Shown in pieces: positions 24,001 to 39,000 of a stretch of 64,000 nt of DNA. A program made the translations under genes and the position numbers. How positions within the stretch are numbered: position 1 is the stretch's first letter; every line of letters starts with the position of its first letter. Below the pieces are notes generated by a model. That model searched no databases and had not been told where the DNA came from. It saw nothing but the letters and a program-made list of their open reading frames with translations. The DNA is from an uncultured Paracoccus sp. (GTDB lineage: Bacteria; Pseudomonadota; Alphaproteobacteria; Rhodobacterales; Rhodobacteraceae), in contig CAKTBJ010000010.1 of the NCBI GenBank assembly GCA_934533075.1, positions 11,099 through 75,098 of the forward strand. The letters run 5' to 3'.

Positions 24001-27000
24001 ATCACCACCCGCGCCGATTCCACCATCCTGACCGGCGGCAATGTCCGCGCCTTCGCCGAGCGCAACTCGATGGCGTCGATGATGGCGCAGGGCAAGACCA
24101 CCTCCTGGATCAGCGGGGTGGCGAATGCCATCGACTCGATCTTCGGGGGCAATTCGGAATCGCAGACCGCCGGCACCGCCCATTCGGAACTGCATGGCGT
24201 GGTGACCGTGGACGGGCTGGTGCGCACCGGCCTGAACCGCCATGTCTCGGTCGTCATCGAGGAAGCGGATGTGGTCGCCGGTCCCGGCAACACCGTGCTG
24301 CTGCGGCTGGAAAACGGCGCCGACGACGGCGAGGGCGCCAGGAATGTCGGCGTCTCGCTGCGGGAGGTCGAGATCGCCTCGGTCTATTACTCGGAATATC
24401 AGGCGGCCCAGCAGGCCATCGCGCGCTATCCCGACAATGCCGATCTGGTCGCCTATTACACCCAGATGATGCGCGACCTGGAGCAGAAGATGATCCGCGC
24501 CGGCGAGGGCAGCATGATCGCCCAGGGCGGCAACATGGTCTTCGTGCCCAACAAGGGCAAGCGGCTGGCGCTGGTGGTGGACGACATCCTCGCGCAGGCG
24601 GGCTATATCGACATCCGTTCGGATGTGCTGAAGGGCACCGGCACGCTGGACGCGCCCAAGGACATTCAGGTCAGGATCGACAACCGGACCGCCTATGACC
24701 TGGTGGTGAACGACATCACCGTGCCGGAAACCGCCGGCGGGGTCTATTTCAACGGCTTCCAGAACGAGGTCACGGCGGAGGCCGATCCCAACGCCTTCAT
24801 CCGCACCGTCAGCCAGAGCAACGTGGATGCCGACAATGATCCGTTCGAGCCGGCGGGCAACGCGCCCGTCTTCGTCTATGCGCCCGCCAGCACCAGCCTG
24901 ACCATCCCGACCTATGCCGACGACGCTTCCGCGCCGCTGGTCAGGATCGAGAACAGCAAGCCGGTGGCGGCCGGCGCCGCGCCCTCGATCCGGGTGGACG
25001 GCGACATCATCGCCTACAGGTCGGACGTGATCCTGACCACCAACGGCTCGGCCGGCAAGATCGAGGTCTTCGGCCAGATCCAGGCCAAGTCCGTGCAATT
25101 GCTGACCGCCGGCAGCCTGACCATCGAGCTGAAGCATGGCGAGGCCTTCCATATCGACGGTTCGCCCTATGCCGACTGGATGGCCGGCGCACCCGACAGC
25201 GGCATCGGTTCGCTGACGCCGGCGCAGGTCGCCGCGATCCTCGCGGCCGAGACCGCCAAGACCACGCCCAGCATCACGGCCAGCCTGGTCAACATCAAGG
25301 CCGGTTACGTCAACCTGAACGGCATCATCCAGAGCGGCGAGGAAACCTACGAGATCTACCTCGGCCAGGCCGTCAAGAACGAGATCGACACGATCAAGAA
25401 GAATCCCAAGACCTACGGCACCGCCGGGCAGGTGCTGCTGTCCTCGGTGGATTACGGGAATTTCTCGGTCTTCTACGATCTGTCCTCCGACAGCATCGTG
25501 ATCGGCGAGTTCCGGGTGCCCGGCGGCTCGATCACCGTGCAGGGGGTCATCGTCAACACCGGCGGCGGCAACCTGCGCGCGCTGGGCGGCTATGTCACCG
25601 TCAACGTCACCAACGACACCGATTTCGACGTGATCGTGAAGCAGATCGACGTGCGCGACCGCGGCATGGGCCTGATCATCCTGCGCGACGAGGCCAGGCC
25701 GGTCACGGTCGGCGGCACGCCCGTCGACGGCAGCTATACCGAAACCCGCTACGAGGCGCAGGCCAACGGCACGGTCAGGACCACGGTCACGCTGGTCAAT
25801 CCCGGCATCTCTGCCACGCCGCAGGGCACGCCCGCCACCGGCGGCAGCAACTTCCACATGACCACCAATTACAACCCCGTCGCCGGCTGGCGCTTCGGCT
25901 GGTCGGTGGCCAAGGAGGTCGGCATCCGCACCGAGACCACCTATGGCTCCTCGGCCTGGCTGGGCATCGACGCGCTGGCGGCCGATCCCGACAACATCGT
26001 GGACGGCCCGCATGTCGAGGTGACTTCGGCGCCCAAGCTGGTGCCGGCCAGCGACTATTTCTTCCGTGATACCGGAAATACCGGCAACGCCTATACCTAC
26101 CAGACCCGCGACACCACCCTGTCGGACGAAAGCAGCGTCATCGACAAATGGGAGACCAGCACCTGGTACGGCACCACCACCTATTACGCCAAGATCGCGC
26201 GCGAGACCTCCACCCGCACGGTCTCGACTCATACGATCAAGGCCGATTACCCGATTTCGGTGAACTTCATCGGCCATGACACGGCGACGGTGCTGGTGCA
26301 GTCGCGCGGCGCCGGCCGCATCCTGATCGAGGGCGGCATCTACAACGACACCGGCACCACCACGCTGGATTCGAAGACCAGCATCGGCCAGACCACCGAA
26401 ACCGCCATCGTGCAGGGCGTGGGGGTGGAACTGAAGGCCGGCACCGACATCGGCGACGACCAGCAGATGCTGCGCATCGACCTGGTGGATACCTATCCGG
26501 TCGGCTTCGGCGGCGCCGGCGGCACCACCGGCCCGGCGGCCAGGGCGTGGCTGGCGGCGCAATCGGCCAATGGCAGCATCTGGGTCAGCGAGGTGTCCGG
26601 CGACATGTCGGTGCATCGCGTCTCGGCGGTCCGGGGCGACGTGCATCTGGAGGCCGATGCCGGCATCCTGCGCGCCACGGCCACCGGCCGCGCCGATGGC
26701 CTGGTGATCGGCAACGACATCGACCTGCGGGCCGATCTCTATATCGACAACGGCACCGGCCGGCAGCCGGGCGCCCAGGGCGGCATCGGCGCCGCCGGGG
26801 CGGCGCTGAGGATTGACAGCTCGGCCATGAACTCGGTCCTGCATCCGGGCCGGGTGACGGCCGTGGCCGATGGCGACATCTACCTGAACGAGATTTCGGG
26901 CGACCTGAACCTGGCGCTGGCCAGGACCAGCGGGCTGTTCTGGGCCAGGGTGGACAGCGGCCGGCTGGTCGATGCCGATACCCGCTCCGTCACCGATGCC

Positions 27001-30000
27001 CGCGCCTACGAGGCGCTGCTGAACGGCGTCTGGGCCAGCCTGCAACTGACCACATCGACCGGGGCGAACGATCGCGTCACCGCCGAGCTGCTGAACTACG
27101 AGAACGGCAGGCGCGCCGAATACGATCAGTATTGGCAGTTGCGCAACGCGCTGGTGCTGGACCCGGTGAGCCATGCGCCCATCGGCGTCGCGCTGAGCGA
27201 GGACGAGATCGCCTTCTATACCGCCCGCTATACCGAGGCCCTGCTGGCCGACGATCCCGGCGCCACCCCGGCCCAGATCGACGCCTATGTGGCCGCGCAG
27301 CTGGATGCGCTGAAAGCCGCGCGTTTCGCGGCCTATGGGGCGCTGGATGCGGTCTATGGCGCCTTGGGCGACATGTATTGGTCCGACATCGACGCGGCCT
27401 ATGCCCAATATTGGGACTACCGCAACCGGCAGGGCAACCCGGCTGCCTACGATCCCGGCTTCACCGTCACGCTGACCGGGGCCGAGCAGGCGGCGCTGGA
27501 GACGCAATACGACAACGAGGCCGTGGCCCTTGGCCTGTCCGGCGCCGACCGGACCAGCCATGTCGCCGCCAGCCTCGCGGCCGAGATCGCCGGCCGCACC
27601 GCCGCCTATCACGAGTTGCACAAGCTGTTCGCCCATCTGGGCGAGACGGCCGAGGACCTGACCCGCACCGCCTTGTCCACCACGCAGGCGGATTATGACC
27701 GCTATTGGGACTATCGCGGGCGCCAGGCCGATCCGTCGGTCTATGATCCCGCCTTCGAGGTCACGCTGACCCCGGCCGAGCGGACCGCGCTGGAGACCGC
27801 CTATGGCAGCGACGCGGCGGCCCTGGGCCTGACCGGCAGCGCCCGGACCGCCTTCGTCGATGCGCGCCTGGCCGAGGAGATCGCCCGGCGCACGGCGGAT
27901 TACCATGCGCTGCACGACGCATTCGCCTATCTGGGCGAGACCGCGCGCAGCAATGCGCCGCTGGGCAGCAAGCTGATCTTCGCCATCGGCGACGTGGCCA
28001 ACGGCATCCGGGACGGCATCAAGGTCTGGACCGAGGAGGAACTGCTTTATTCCTTCGGCTCGGGCATCTCGAAATCCGTCACCGACACCGATGTGGTGAT
28101 CGAGACGCCGAACATCGTCGCGCAGCGCATCGACATCGCCACCTCGGGCAGCGTCGGTTCGATGGGCGATGACGTGCTGATCGACTTCGGCGACGGCAAC
28201 GCCCTGGTCCGGCTGGGCGACCTGCCCAATGCCAACGACATGCGCGTGGTGCTGGCCGCGGCCGAGCGCAGCCAGATCACCTATATCGGCGCCCATGAGG
28301 TGAACCACGGCGCCGCCAGCCATCGGGTCACCGGCCAGATGATCTTCGGCACCGATGCCGAGGGCGCGGCGACGATCACGCGCGGCGACGGGCTGGACTG
28401 GGATGCGGCGCTGTTCCGCGTCGGCGGCATGATCTATGTCGAAGGCTCGGCCTCGAACGATACCGGCAGCGACTGGTTCAAGATCGCCGCCGTGGAAGGT
28501 TCGGTGCTGGTGCTGGTGCCGGGCAATAGCGTGACCGCCGGCACCGAATCCGGCGTGACCGTGGGCCGGGTGCAGCTTGCCGCCTCGTTCCTCGATGGCG
28601 TCACCGCCAGCTTCGACGCCTCGGGCGTGATCACGGTGGCGGGCGGGTTCGCCGCCGGCATGTTCGCGCCGGGCGACCTGCTTTATATCGGCGGCAATAC
28701 CGGCAACGCGGTCACCAACCAGCTTTACTATCGCATCGCCTCGGTGGATGCGGCCACGGGGATCATCACCCTCGACCTGGCCGCGCCGGGCTTCGCCAAT
28801 GCCATGAGCACGGAACTGAACCGCGTGGTCCAGCTGGGCCGCGTGGTCGAGGATCCGACCTCCACCACCGAGACCATCACCCGCATCGTGGTGAACCAGC
28901 GCGACGACATCGACCTCGACGTGGCGGGGCGCATCGACGTGGCGGCCGGCGGCGATGTCTATCTGGGGTCCGAGCGTGCGGTGCAGCTCGGCCAGGTCCG
29001 GGCCGGCATCGCCGGCGACCAGCGCATCATTATCCGCGCGGGCGACACGCTGACGAACGGGCTGACCAGCGGCACCAACCTGATCGGCAAGGACATTCTG
29101 CTGGAGGCCGGCAATGGTGCCATCGGCGCCGAGGCCAGGCCGATCACCGTGCAGATGGCAGCGGGCGGCACGCTGGTGGCGCGCGCGACCCATGACATCG
29201 ACATCACCGCGCCCGGCGGCAACCTCTATCTGGAATCGGTCTATTCGGCCTCGGGCGGGGCGCGGCTGACGGCCTCCGCCGGCTCGATCCTCGACGCGGT
29301 GGCCGGGTCGGATCAGGTCAAGGTGCAGGCGGCCTTCGTGCGGCTGACCGCCTCGGGCAGCATCGGCACCGCGGCCAACCGGCTGGAAATCGACGTGACC
29401 GCCAGCATGTCCGCCGACCCCGCGCAGGATGCGGCAGGGCGCGGCACGGTTTCGGCCTCGGCGGGCGGCGACATCTACCTGACCGAGCTGACCGGCAACA
29501 TGAACGTGCGCGGCATCCACTCGGCCACGGGCACCGTCGACCTGCTGGCGCTGACGGGCGCGATCCTGGACGGCCAGCGCGACATGGTGGGCGCGCCGGT
29601 CCATGCCCCGAACGGCGATGTGGTGATGCGCCCCGGCACCGACATAAGCGGCGTGAACGTGATCCTGAACGCGCTGACCGGCATCGGCAGCGCGCTGGAT
29701 TCGCTGGAGATCGACAGTTCCGTGACCGGCAGCGGCCGGGTTTCGGCCAGCACGGCGAACGGCTCGATCCATCTGGTCGAGACCGTGGGCGACCTGAATA
29801 TCGACCGCATCGAGGCCGGCACCGCCAGCCCGGCGGCGTTCGAGAGCGCGGCGGTCTTCCTGACCGCGCTGCAAGGCGGCATCTACAGCGTGCGGCCCGG
29901 CGGCGGCGATGCGGCCAATATCGTCGCGCGCCGCGTCTGGCTGGACGCGAAGACCCATATCGGCACCGCCGCCAAGCGGGTCGAGACCCGCACCGGCAAT

Positions 30001-33000
30001 ATCGAAACCTGGTCGGACGGCAGCACATGGCTGCATAACGACGGCGCCCTGGTGATCGGCGGCGTGCGCGCCGACATGGCCGGCGCCCGTGCCGGCGGCG
30101 GCGTGGCCATCGCGGCCTCCAGCCCCGTCACGGTGATCGAGAACGTGCTGGCCATGACCGGCGACGTGGTGATCGAGGCCGGCGACAGCGCGGGCACCGG
30201 CGACGACCTGCGCGTGGTCTCGGGCGTCACCATCGAGGCGACGCTGGGCAATATCGCGCTGAACGCCGGCGATGCCCTGTATCTGGAGGCCGATGCCCAA
30301 CTGCGCGCCGGCAACGCCGTCACCCTGACCGCCGACCTGGGCGGCGCGGATGCCGAGGGCGGGCTGGTGGACCTGCGCGGCCGCATTCAGGCCCGCTCGG
30401 TGCTGATCGCCACCGGCACCGGCGCGGATACCGTGCATGTGGCCTTGCAGGCCCTGGCCGGCAACACCCGCATCGAGACCGGCGCGGGCACCGATGCCAT
30501 CCTCATCGACGCGCTGCCCACGATGAACAGCGTGGACGGCGTGGCCGTGCCCGCCGGGCCGGACGGCAAGCCGATCTTCGCCCGCGACGCGCAGGGCCGC
30601 GAGATCCGCGACGAGGTGAGCATCGACGGCGGTGCCGGCACCGATCACGTCACCGTCCAGATCACCGGCGGCGCCGATTACGTCCTCAACGTCCATGACA
30701 GCGGCGCGGCCGACGATGGCGTCGACGTGCTGACCGTCAACGGGCTGGCCTCGGACGACCATTTCCTGATGCGGGCCAATTTCATCGCCCATCTGGACAA
30801 GACGGGCGACGACTGGTCGCCGCTGTTCGAGCGGATCAACTACGATTACACCATGAATGGCAGGGTGATCGTGAACGGTCTGGACGGCGACGATCACTTC
30901 TATCTGGACGACACGTCGGCGATCATGTCGATCAATGGCGGCGCCGGGAACGACAGCTTCCAGGTCGGCCAGATGTTCGCCACCTCGCGCGACGAAGCCG
31001 ACGAGGACGGCATCTTCGCCATCACCGCGATCGAGGACCGGTTCGAGACCGTCCACACCACGCTGGGCTATCTGTCGCCGGGCATCAGCCAGCCCGCCGT
31101 GCTGAACGGCGGCGACGGCGAGGATACGTTCGTGGTCTATTCCAACAAGGCCGCCCTGCGGCTGGAGGGCGAGGCCGGCGACGACACCTTCATCATCCGC
31201 GCCTTCGCGCTGGACGACGACAGCAAGATCACCGTCAGCGGGTCCGAGGGCAACGACACCATCCGCTACAACATCAACGCCAATGTCGACATCGACGGCG
31301 GCAGCGGCAACGACACGGTGATCGTGCTGGGCACCGAACTGGCCGACACGTTTGTGATCACAAAGGACGGCGTGTTCGGCGCCGGGGTTTCCGCGACCTT
31401 CGCCAATGTCGAGGCGCTGACCGTGGACGGGCTGGAGGGGGACGACACCTTCTTCGTGCTCTCCACCCGTGCCGGCATGGTGACGACGATCATCGGCGGC
31501 ACCGGCTCGGACACGATCAACGTCGGCGGCGACATGGTGGGCGAGGTGGTGACGGCGGATGCCGACATGACCGGCTCGGTCAGCCACGGCGTGACCAGCG
31601 GCGATCCGCGCTTTGACGGCATCTTCGTGCCGGGCGTTTCGGCCACGACGACGACCGACAACGCGGCTTCGCTGGATGCCGGCGACGGGCTGGTGGTGGT
31701 CGAGGGCGGCCCCGCCGACAGCTATCGCCTGACCCTGCCGCAGGCGCCGCTGGCCGGGACCAGGGCGGTGGTGACGGTTTCCGCGCCCGACGGGCTGCTG
31801 GTCTCGCTGGACGGGGTGAATTTCGTGCAGGCGCTGACCGTGGGCTTCACGGCGGCCGATTGGGCCGCCGGGGTCGAGATCTGGGTCAGGGCGCTGCCGA
31901 ATCCGGTCGCCACCGGCACCTCGGCCCGCGTGGTCAGCCATTCGGTCGTGCATGTCGATGCGGTCGGCAACCCGCTGGCCGACAAGGCCGATCCGTCGCA
32001 GATGCACGGTCTGGCGATTCCGAACATGCGGGTCTCGGTGATCGACGACGCGCCCGGCCTGGTGATCCGCCAGTCCGAGAACGGCACCAAGGTGGTCGAG
32101 GCCAGCGGCGCCAGCGCCGGCCAGTCCGACAGCTATACCATCGAACTGGCCCAGCCGCCGGCGGCGGGCGAGGTGGTGACCGTGACCATCGCCGCCCCTT
32201 CCGGGCTGGTGGCGGACCGCACGGAAATCCGCTTTACCGCCGATGCCGGGCTGGTCGATCACGCCGCCGGCATCTTCCTGTGGAACGACGCCCAGACCGT
32301 GACGCTGAGCGCGCCCGGCGACGGCGTGGTCACGGATACGCTGCTGCGGCAGGTGACGCATGGCTTCGCCTCGAACCAGCCGGGCGGCGCCTATGCCGCG
32401 GTGGCGGATGCGGTGCTGGACGTGACCCGCATCGACGGCGACGTGGCCGCGGTGGTCGTCACCCAGACCGCCGGCGGCACAGCCGTCTCGGCCGCCGGCC
32501 TGACCGACAGCTACCAGATGGTGCTGACCACGCAGCCGACGCATGACGTGAAGGTGCGGCTGTCCCTCGCCGGCAAGCTGGCGGTGGATGCCGCGGCCTC
32601 GGATGCGCGGCTGGGGCAGGATGCGGATGGCTGGTTCATGCTGTTCACCGCCGCCGACTGGGACGTGCCGGCGACGGTGGGGCTGGTCTATGCCGACACG
32701 CCCAGCGTGGGCACCATGTTCGCGGCCCAGCCGCACGACCTGTCGTCCATCGCCGGCCCGCTGATCGTCGAGGGCGGCACGCATGGCTCCTCTTCGGCGC
32801 TGATCCAGGGCGTGGTGCTGCCGGGAGAGCTGAATCCCGACCTGATCGGCACCATTTCCTCGGATGGCGAGGGCGATCAGGACCGGCTGGTGCTGTTCAG
32901 CGACACCGTGACCGCCGATCTGGCCGGCACGATGACCGGCAGCCATATCTCGGGTCTCGGCATGGCCGGGGGCGAGACGGTGCTGGATGGCGGCGTGACG

Positions 33001-36000
33001 GTGCCGAACGGCATCACCTATGGCAACATGCACCTGGTCGAGGTGCTGCTGGGCCGCGGCAATGACAGCTTCACCATCACCGGCACCGGCACGGTCGAGA
33101 ACCCGACCGCCGAGGGCGGCACGGTGATCGAGAACACGCTGACCGTGGTGCATGGCGGCGCCGGCAACGACCATCTGTCCGTCACCGGCGGCGACGGCCC
33201 GATCGTGCTGTTCGGCGATACCTCGGCGGGCGGGCTGCGCTACAGCGCCGTCAGCGGCGTGCCGAACGGGACCGCCTATGCCTTCCCGGCGGATGGCGAT
33301 GACGTGATCGACGCCGCCGGCGCGCGCGGGATCGTGGTGATCGACGGCGGCGGCGGCCATGACGTGCTGACGGGATCGGCCCATGCGGGGGCGGTGAACT
33401 TCATCGCCGGCGGCACCGGCGACGATGTGATCACAAGCGGGGCCGGGCGCTCCTGGATACTGGGCGATGCGGGCTTCGACGTGGATTATGCCGGCCGCAC
33501 GGTCATCATCGACAGCGACGGCATCGGCTATCGCGGCAATGCCGAGACCGCCGGAAACGACACCATCCGCGCCGGCGGGCAGGCGGTGATCCTGGGCGAT
33601 TACGGCACCATCACGCAGGAGGGCATGGCCGCCGGCGTGCTGGACATGATGCAGGCCCGGCACGTGGCCGAGGTCCGCTCGGTCCTGCCCGGCAATGGCG
33701 GCGATGACGTGATCGAGGCGCAGGCCGGCGGCAATATCCTGATCGGCGGCGCCGGTTCCGACCGCATCACCGTCGGCGGCGCCGGCACCGGCGACGTGGT
33801 GATCGGCGATAACGGCATCGCGCAATTCGTGGGCGGCGTGCTGGTGCGCGCGGCCACCACCGATCCCGGCACGGGCGCGGCGGATGTGATCGCAAGCAGC
33901 GCCAGCGGCACCGTCATCCTCGCCGGCGCCGGTTCCGACAGCGTGACCGTAAGCGGGCGCGACAACACCATCCTGGGCGACAATGGCGAGGTGATCCTTG
34001 CCGGCGGCGTGCTGGAGAGCGTGCGCTCGACCGATGTGGGCGTGGGCGGCGATGCGGATGACGTGATCGCGGCCGGGGCCGGGCGCAACGTGATCCTGGG
34101 CGGCAACGGCGCCGACCGGATCACTGTGGCCGGCGGCGAGGGCGTGATCCTCGGCGACAACGGCGCGGTCCTGTTCGACGCGGCGGGCGCGCTGCGCGAG
34201 GTGGTCTCGACCGATCCGACCCTGGGCGATGCGGACGTGATCCGGCTGAACGGCGGGCGATCCATCGTCATGGGCGGCACCGGCGCGGATACGATCTCCG
34301 GCACCGGGCAGCATGTCGTGCTGGGCGATCACGGCCGGCTGGTGCTGGCGGGCGGCGTGCCCGGCCTGATCGCCAGCCTGTTCGCCGGCACCGGCGAGGG
34401 CGACGACCGCATCACCCTGGGCGACGGCGACCAGATCGTGGTGGGCGGCGGCGGCGCGGATGTCATCCGCCTCGGCAAGGGCGCCAGCGTGGTCTTCGGC
34501 GACGAGGCCGAGCTGGCCTTCGCGGCCGGCGGGCTGGTCTCGGCCCGCTCGATCTTTGGCGAGATCGGCGGGGCCGACCGCATCACCGTCGAGGACGGCG
34601 ATCATATCATCGTCGGCGGCGCGGCGGGCGACGGGATTGAGGCGGGCGTCGGCACCAGCCTGGTATTCGGCGACAATGCCGCGATCACCCTGGCGGGCGG
34701 TGCGCTGACCGGCGCCGCCTCCATCCTGCCGGAAATCGGCGGGGCGGACCGGATCATCCTGGGCGATGGCGGGCATCGCATCGCCGGCGGGGCCGGGCGC
34801 GACACGATCCTGACGGGAACGGGCGCGAGCCTGATCTTCGGCGACAGCGCCGAGATGGCCTTCGCCGCCGGCGTCCTGACCCGCGCGGCCAGCCTCTCGC
34901 CGGGTGTCGGCGGGGCCGACAGCATCACCGTGGGCGATGGCGAGCATCGTATCATCGGCGGCGCCGGGGGTGACACGATCCTGACCGGCACCGGCGCCAA
35001 CCTGATCTTCGGCGACAGTGCCGAGATGGTCTTCGCGGCCGGTGTGCTGGCCCGCGCGGCCAGCCTCTCGCCGGGTGTCGGCGGGGCGGACAGCATCACC
35101 GTGGGCGATGGCGGCCACCGCATCATCGGCGGCGCCGGCGGCGACGTGATCCGGGCCGTGACCGGCACCAACCTGATCTTCGGCGACAGCGCGGAACTGG
35201 CGTTCAACGCTGCCGGGGTCATGACCCGCGCCACCAGCACCGCGCCCGAGGTGGGCGCTGCCGACAGCATCATCGTTGGGAATGGCAATCACCGCATCAT
35301 CGGCGGCGCCGGGGGTGACACGATCCTGACCGGCACCGGCGCCAACCTGATCTTCGGCGACAGCGCCGAGATGGTCTTCGCTGCCGGCGTGCTGACCCGC
35401 GCGGCCAGCCTCTCGCCGGGTGTCGGCGGGGCGGACAGCATCACCGTGGGCGATGGCGGCCACCGCATCATCGGCGGCGCCGGCGGCGACGTGATCCGGG
35501 CCGTGACCGGCACCAACCTGATCTTCGGCGACAGCGCGGAACTGGCGTTCAACGCTGCCGGGGTCATGACCCGCGCCACCAGCACCGCGCCCGAGGTGGG
35601 CGCCGCCGACAGCATCATCGTGGGCAATGGCGGACACAGCATCATCGGCGGGGCCGGCGGCGATACGATCCAGACCGGCACCGGCGCCAACCTGATCTTC
35701 GGCGACAGTGCCGACCTGATCCTCAATGCCGCCGGGGCGCTGATCCGGGCCTCCAGCCTGGCGCCCGGCATAGGCGGCGCGGATGCGATTACCACCGGCG
35801 CGGGCAATCACCGCATCGTCGGCGGGGCGGGGGCGGATGCGATCCGCACCGGCACCGGCAACAGCCTGGTGCTGGGCGACAGCGGAGAGCTGAACTTCGC
35901 CAACGGCCTGCCCACGCGGGTGGCCAGCACCGCGCCCGAGATTGGCGGCGCCGACCAGATCACCCTGGCCGCCGGCAATCACGTCGTCGTCGGCGGGGCG

Positions 36001-39000
36001 GAGGGCGACACCATCGCGCTCGGCGCCGGCAACAGCGTGGTCTATGGCGACGGCGCCATCCTCGCCTTCGCGGGCGGGGTGCTGAAGCGCACGGTCAGCA
36101 CGGCGCCGGAGGTGGGCGGCGACGACCGCATCACCGCCGCAGCCGGCGATCACCGCATCGTCGCGGGGACCGGGGCCGATACCATCACCGTGGCCGAGGG
36201 GCGCTCGGTCGTGCTGGGCGACAACGGCACGCTGGTCTTCGACGGCGGCGCGCTGAAGCAGGCGGTCTCGACCAGCCCGCTGGAGGGCGCCGGCGACACG
36301 ATCCGGCTGAACGGCGGCCGCTCGGTGGTGATCGGCGGCACCGGCGCCGATGCGATTTCCGGCAGCGGCGAGCATGTCGTGCTGGGCGATCACGGCCGGC
36401 TGGTGATGAGGGGCGCGAATTTCTCCAGCATCGTCAGCCTGTTCTCGGGCCGCGGTGACGGGGACGACCAGATCACGCTGGGCGCCGGCAACCAGCTGGT
36501 GATCGGCGGCGGCGGGGCGGATGCGATCCGGGTCGGCGCCGGCGGCAGCCTGGTCTTCGGCGATGCGGCGCAGATCGCCTATAACGGCGCGCGCATGGTC
36601 TTTGCCAAATCGCTGGCGATGGCGGTGGGCGCCGCCGACCAGATCACGCTGGGCGTCGGCGACCACATGGTGGTCGGGGGCGCGGCGGGCGACACCATCG
36701 CCGCCGGCAACGGCAACAGCCTGATCTATGGCGACAGCGCGGTGCTGTCCTTCACCGCCGGCGCGCTGACCCGCACGGCCAGCATGGCCCCGACCGTGGG
36801 CGGCGACGACATCATCACCACCGGCGCCGGCAACCAGCGCATCGTCGGCGGCATCGGCGGCGACCGCATCACCGTGGGCCGGGGCGACAGCCTGATCGTC
36901 GGCGACAACGCCACCCTGCGGCTGAGCGGCGGCCTGCCGGTGCTGGCCCAGACCACCAGCCAGACCCGCGGCGGCAATGACGTGATCGAGGCGGGGATCG
37001 GCAATCACATGATCCTCGGCGGCGCCGGCAGCGACGCCATCACCGTCGCGCGCGGCAACAGCGTGATCTATGGCGACAACGCGCGGCTGCGCTTCACCGG
37101 CGGCGTACTGGACAGCGCCGCCAGCCTCTCGCCCAGCGTGGGCGGCGGCGACACCATCACCGCGGCCGACGGCAGCCACCGCATCAGCGGCGGCAACGGC
37201 GCCGACCGCATCACGGTGGGCAACGGCAACAGCGTGGTGCTGGGCGACAATGCGTCGTTCAAATGGCAGGGCGGGGTGCTGGTCTCGGCGCTGACCACCC
37301 ACACCGCGCGCGGCGGCAACGACATCATCGCTACCGGCGACGGCGACCAGATCGTGGCCGGCGGCAGCGGTGCCGATACCATCACCACCGGCAGCGGGCA
37401 CGACATCATCTTCGGCGACAACGCCCTGATCCTGCTTGGCGGCGGCAGCGTCGCCAGGGCCGTCACCGTCGACCCGAGGAAGGGCGGCAACGACACCATC
37501 CGCGCCGGCGCCGGCAACGACATCGTGATCGGCGGCACCGGCAACGACCTGATCCACGGCGAGGCCGGCGACGACCGGCTGCTGGGCGATCACGGCATGT
37601 ATTCGGTGGACCTGCCCTATAACCAGAGCGTGATCTCGGTCTTTTCCGGCCGGAACATGGGTGCCGGCAATGACGAGATTCACGGCGGCGCCGGCGACGA
37701 CCGCATCATGGGCCAGCAGGGCAACGACCGCCTGTTCGGCGACGAGGGCGACGACGACATCATCGGCGGCCACAATGTCATGGGCGGCGACGATGGCAAC
37801 GACACCATCCACGGCGGCGCCGGCGCCGATGTGATGATCGGCGACAACGGCGTGATCCTGCGCCAGCGCCAGGGCAACGACTGGCTGCGCGACGGCGATG
37901 CCGCCAATGCCGCCACCCGCAGCGTGGTGACGTTCGAGCTGATGGACGGCATCGGCGGCAACGACACCATCCACGGCGGCACCGGCGACGACCGCATCTG
38001 GGGCCAGTCGGGCGATGACCGGCTTTATGGCGACGAGGGCGTGGACGAGATCATCGGCGGCCTCGGCAACGACCGCATCGAGGGCGGCGATGGCGGGGAC
38101 TACCTGCTGGGCGGCCTCGGCCAGATCGTGCGGGCGCGCGATGCGGCGGGCAATCCGGTGCTGAACAGCGATGGCACATGGCATCGCGACGTGGTGCTGC
38201 TGGAGGCGGCGCGGATCAGCGGCATGACCGATGTGGTGGCCGGCAGCACGCTGCTGGCGGACCTGCTGGCCTCGGCCGATGTGGTGCTGATGGCCGGCAT
38301 GACCGATGCCGGCGGCGCCGGCGTCACCCTGCCCTCGGGGCTGGAGGCGCTGAGCGCCGTGGGGCTGGTTCTGGACGGCACGCCGGACAACGACACCATT
38401 CTGGGCGGCGCCGGCAACGACCAGATCTTCGGCCAGCGCGGCGACGATACGCTGAGCGGCGGGGATGGCGACGACTGGATCTATGGCGACACCGCCATCA
38501 ACACCACGCGGATGCCGGGCGACCTGCCGCAGGTGGTGGGCGGCTATGTGCTGAACGGCACCTATGCCGGGGTGAACCTGTCGCCGGTGGGCACGGTCAT
38601 CATCCCCGCCGCCACCCTGCTGCCGATCGAGTTGCAGCCGATGATGCCGCAGGCCGACCTGCTGCTGGAAACCGGGGGCTTCCTCGGCGATGCGGCGGCG
38701 ACGCGGCGGATCGCCCTGAACTCGGGCGCGGGGCTGGAGGTTCTGGCCGCGCTGGTGCCCGACATCCGCACGGCGGCGAAGCTTCGGGGCAATGACGTGA
38801 TCGACGGCGGTGCCGGCGACGACATGATCTTCGGCGACGAGGGCCGGATCACCGCGCTGGCCGAGACCGGCAGCGCGGCGGTGGATACCCGCCTGGCGGC
38901 GCTGTCGGTGACGATGCGCAACCTGATGGCGGGGCTGTCCTCGCTGAACCACGCCGCCGATCTGGCCGCCGGCCGGACCGGCGCGGTCAGCGCCGGCAAC

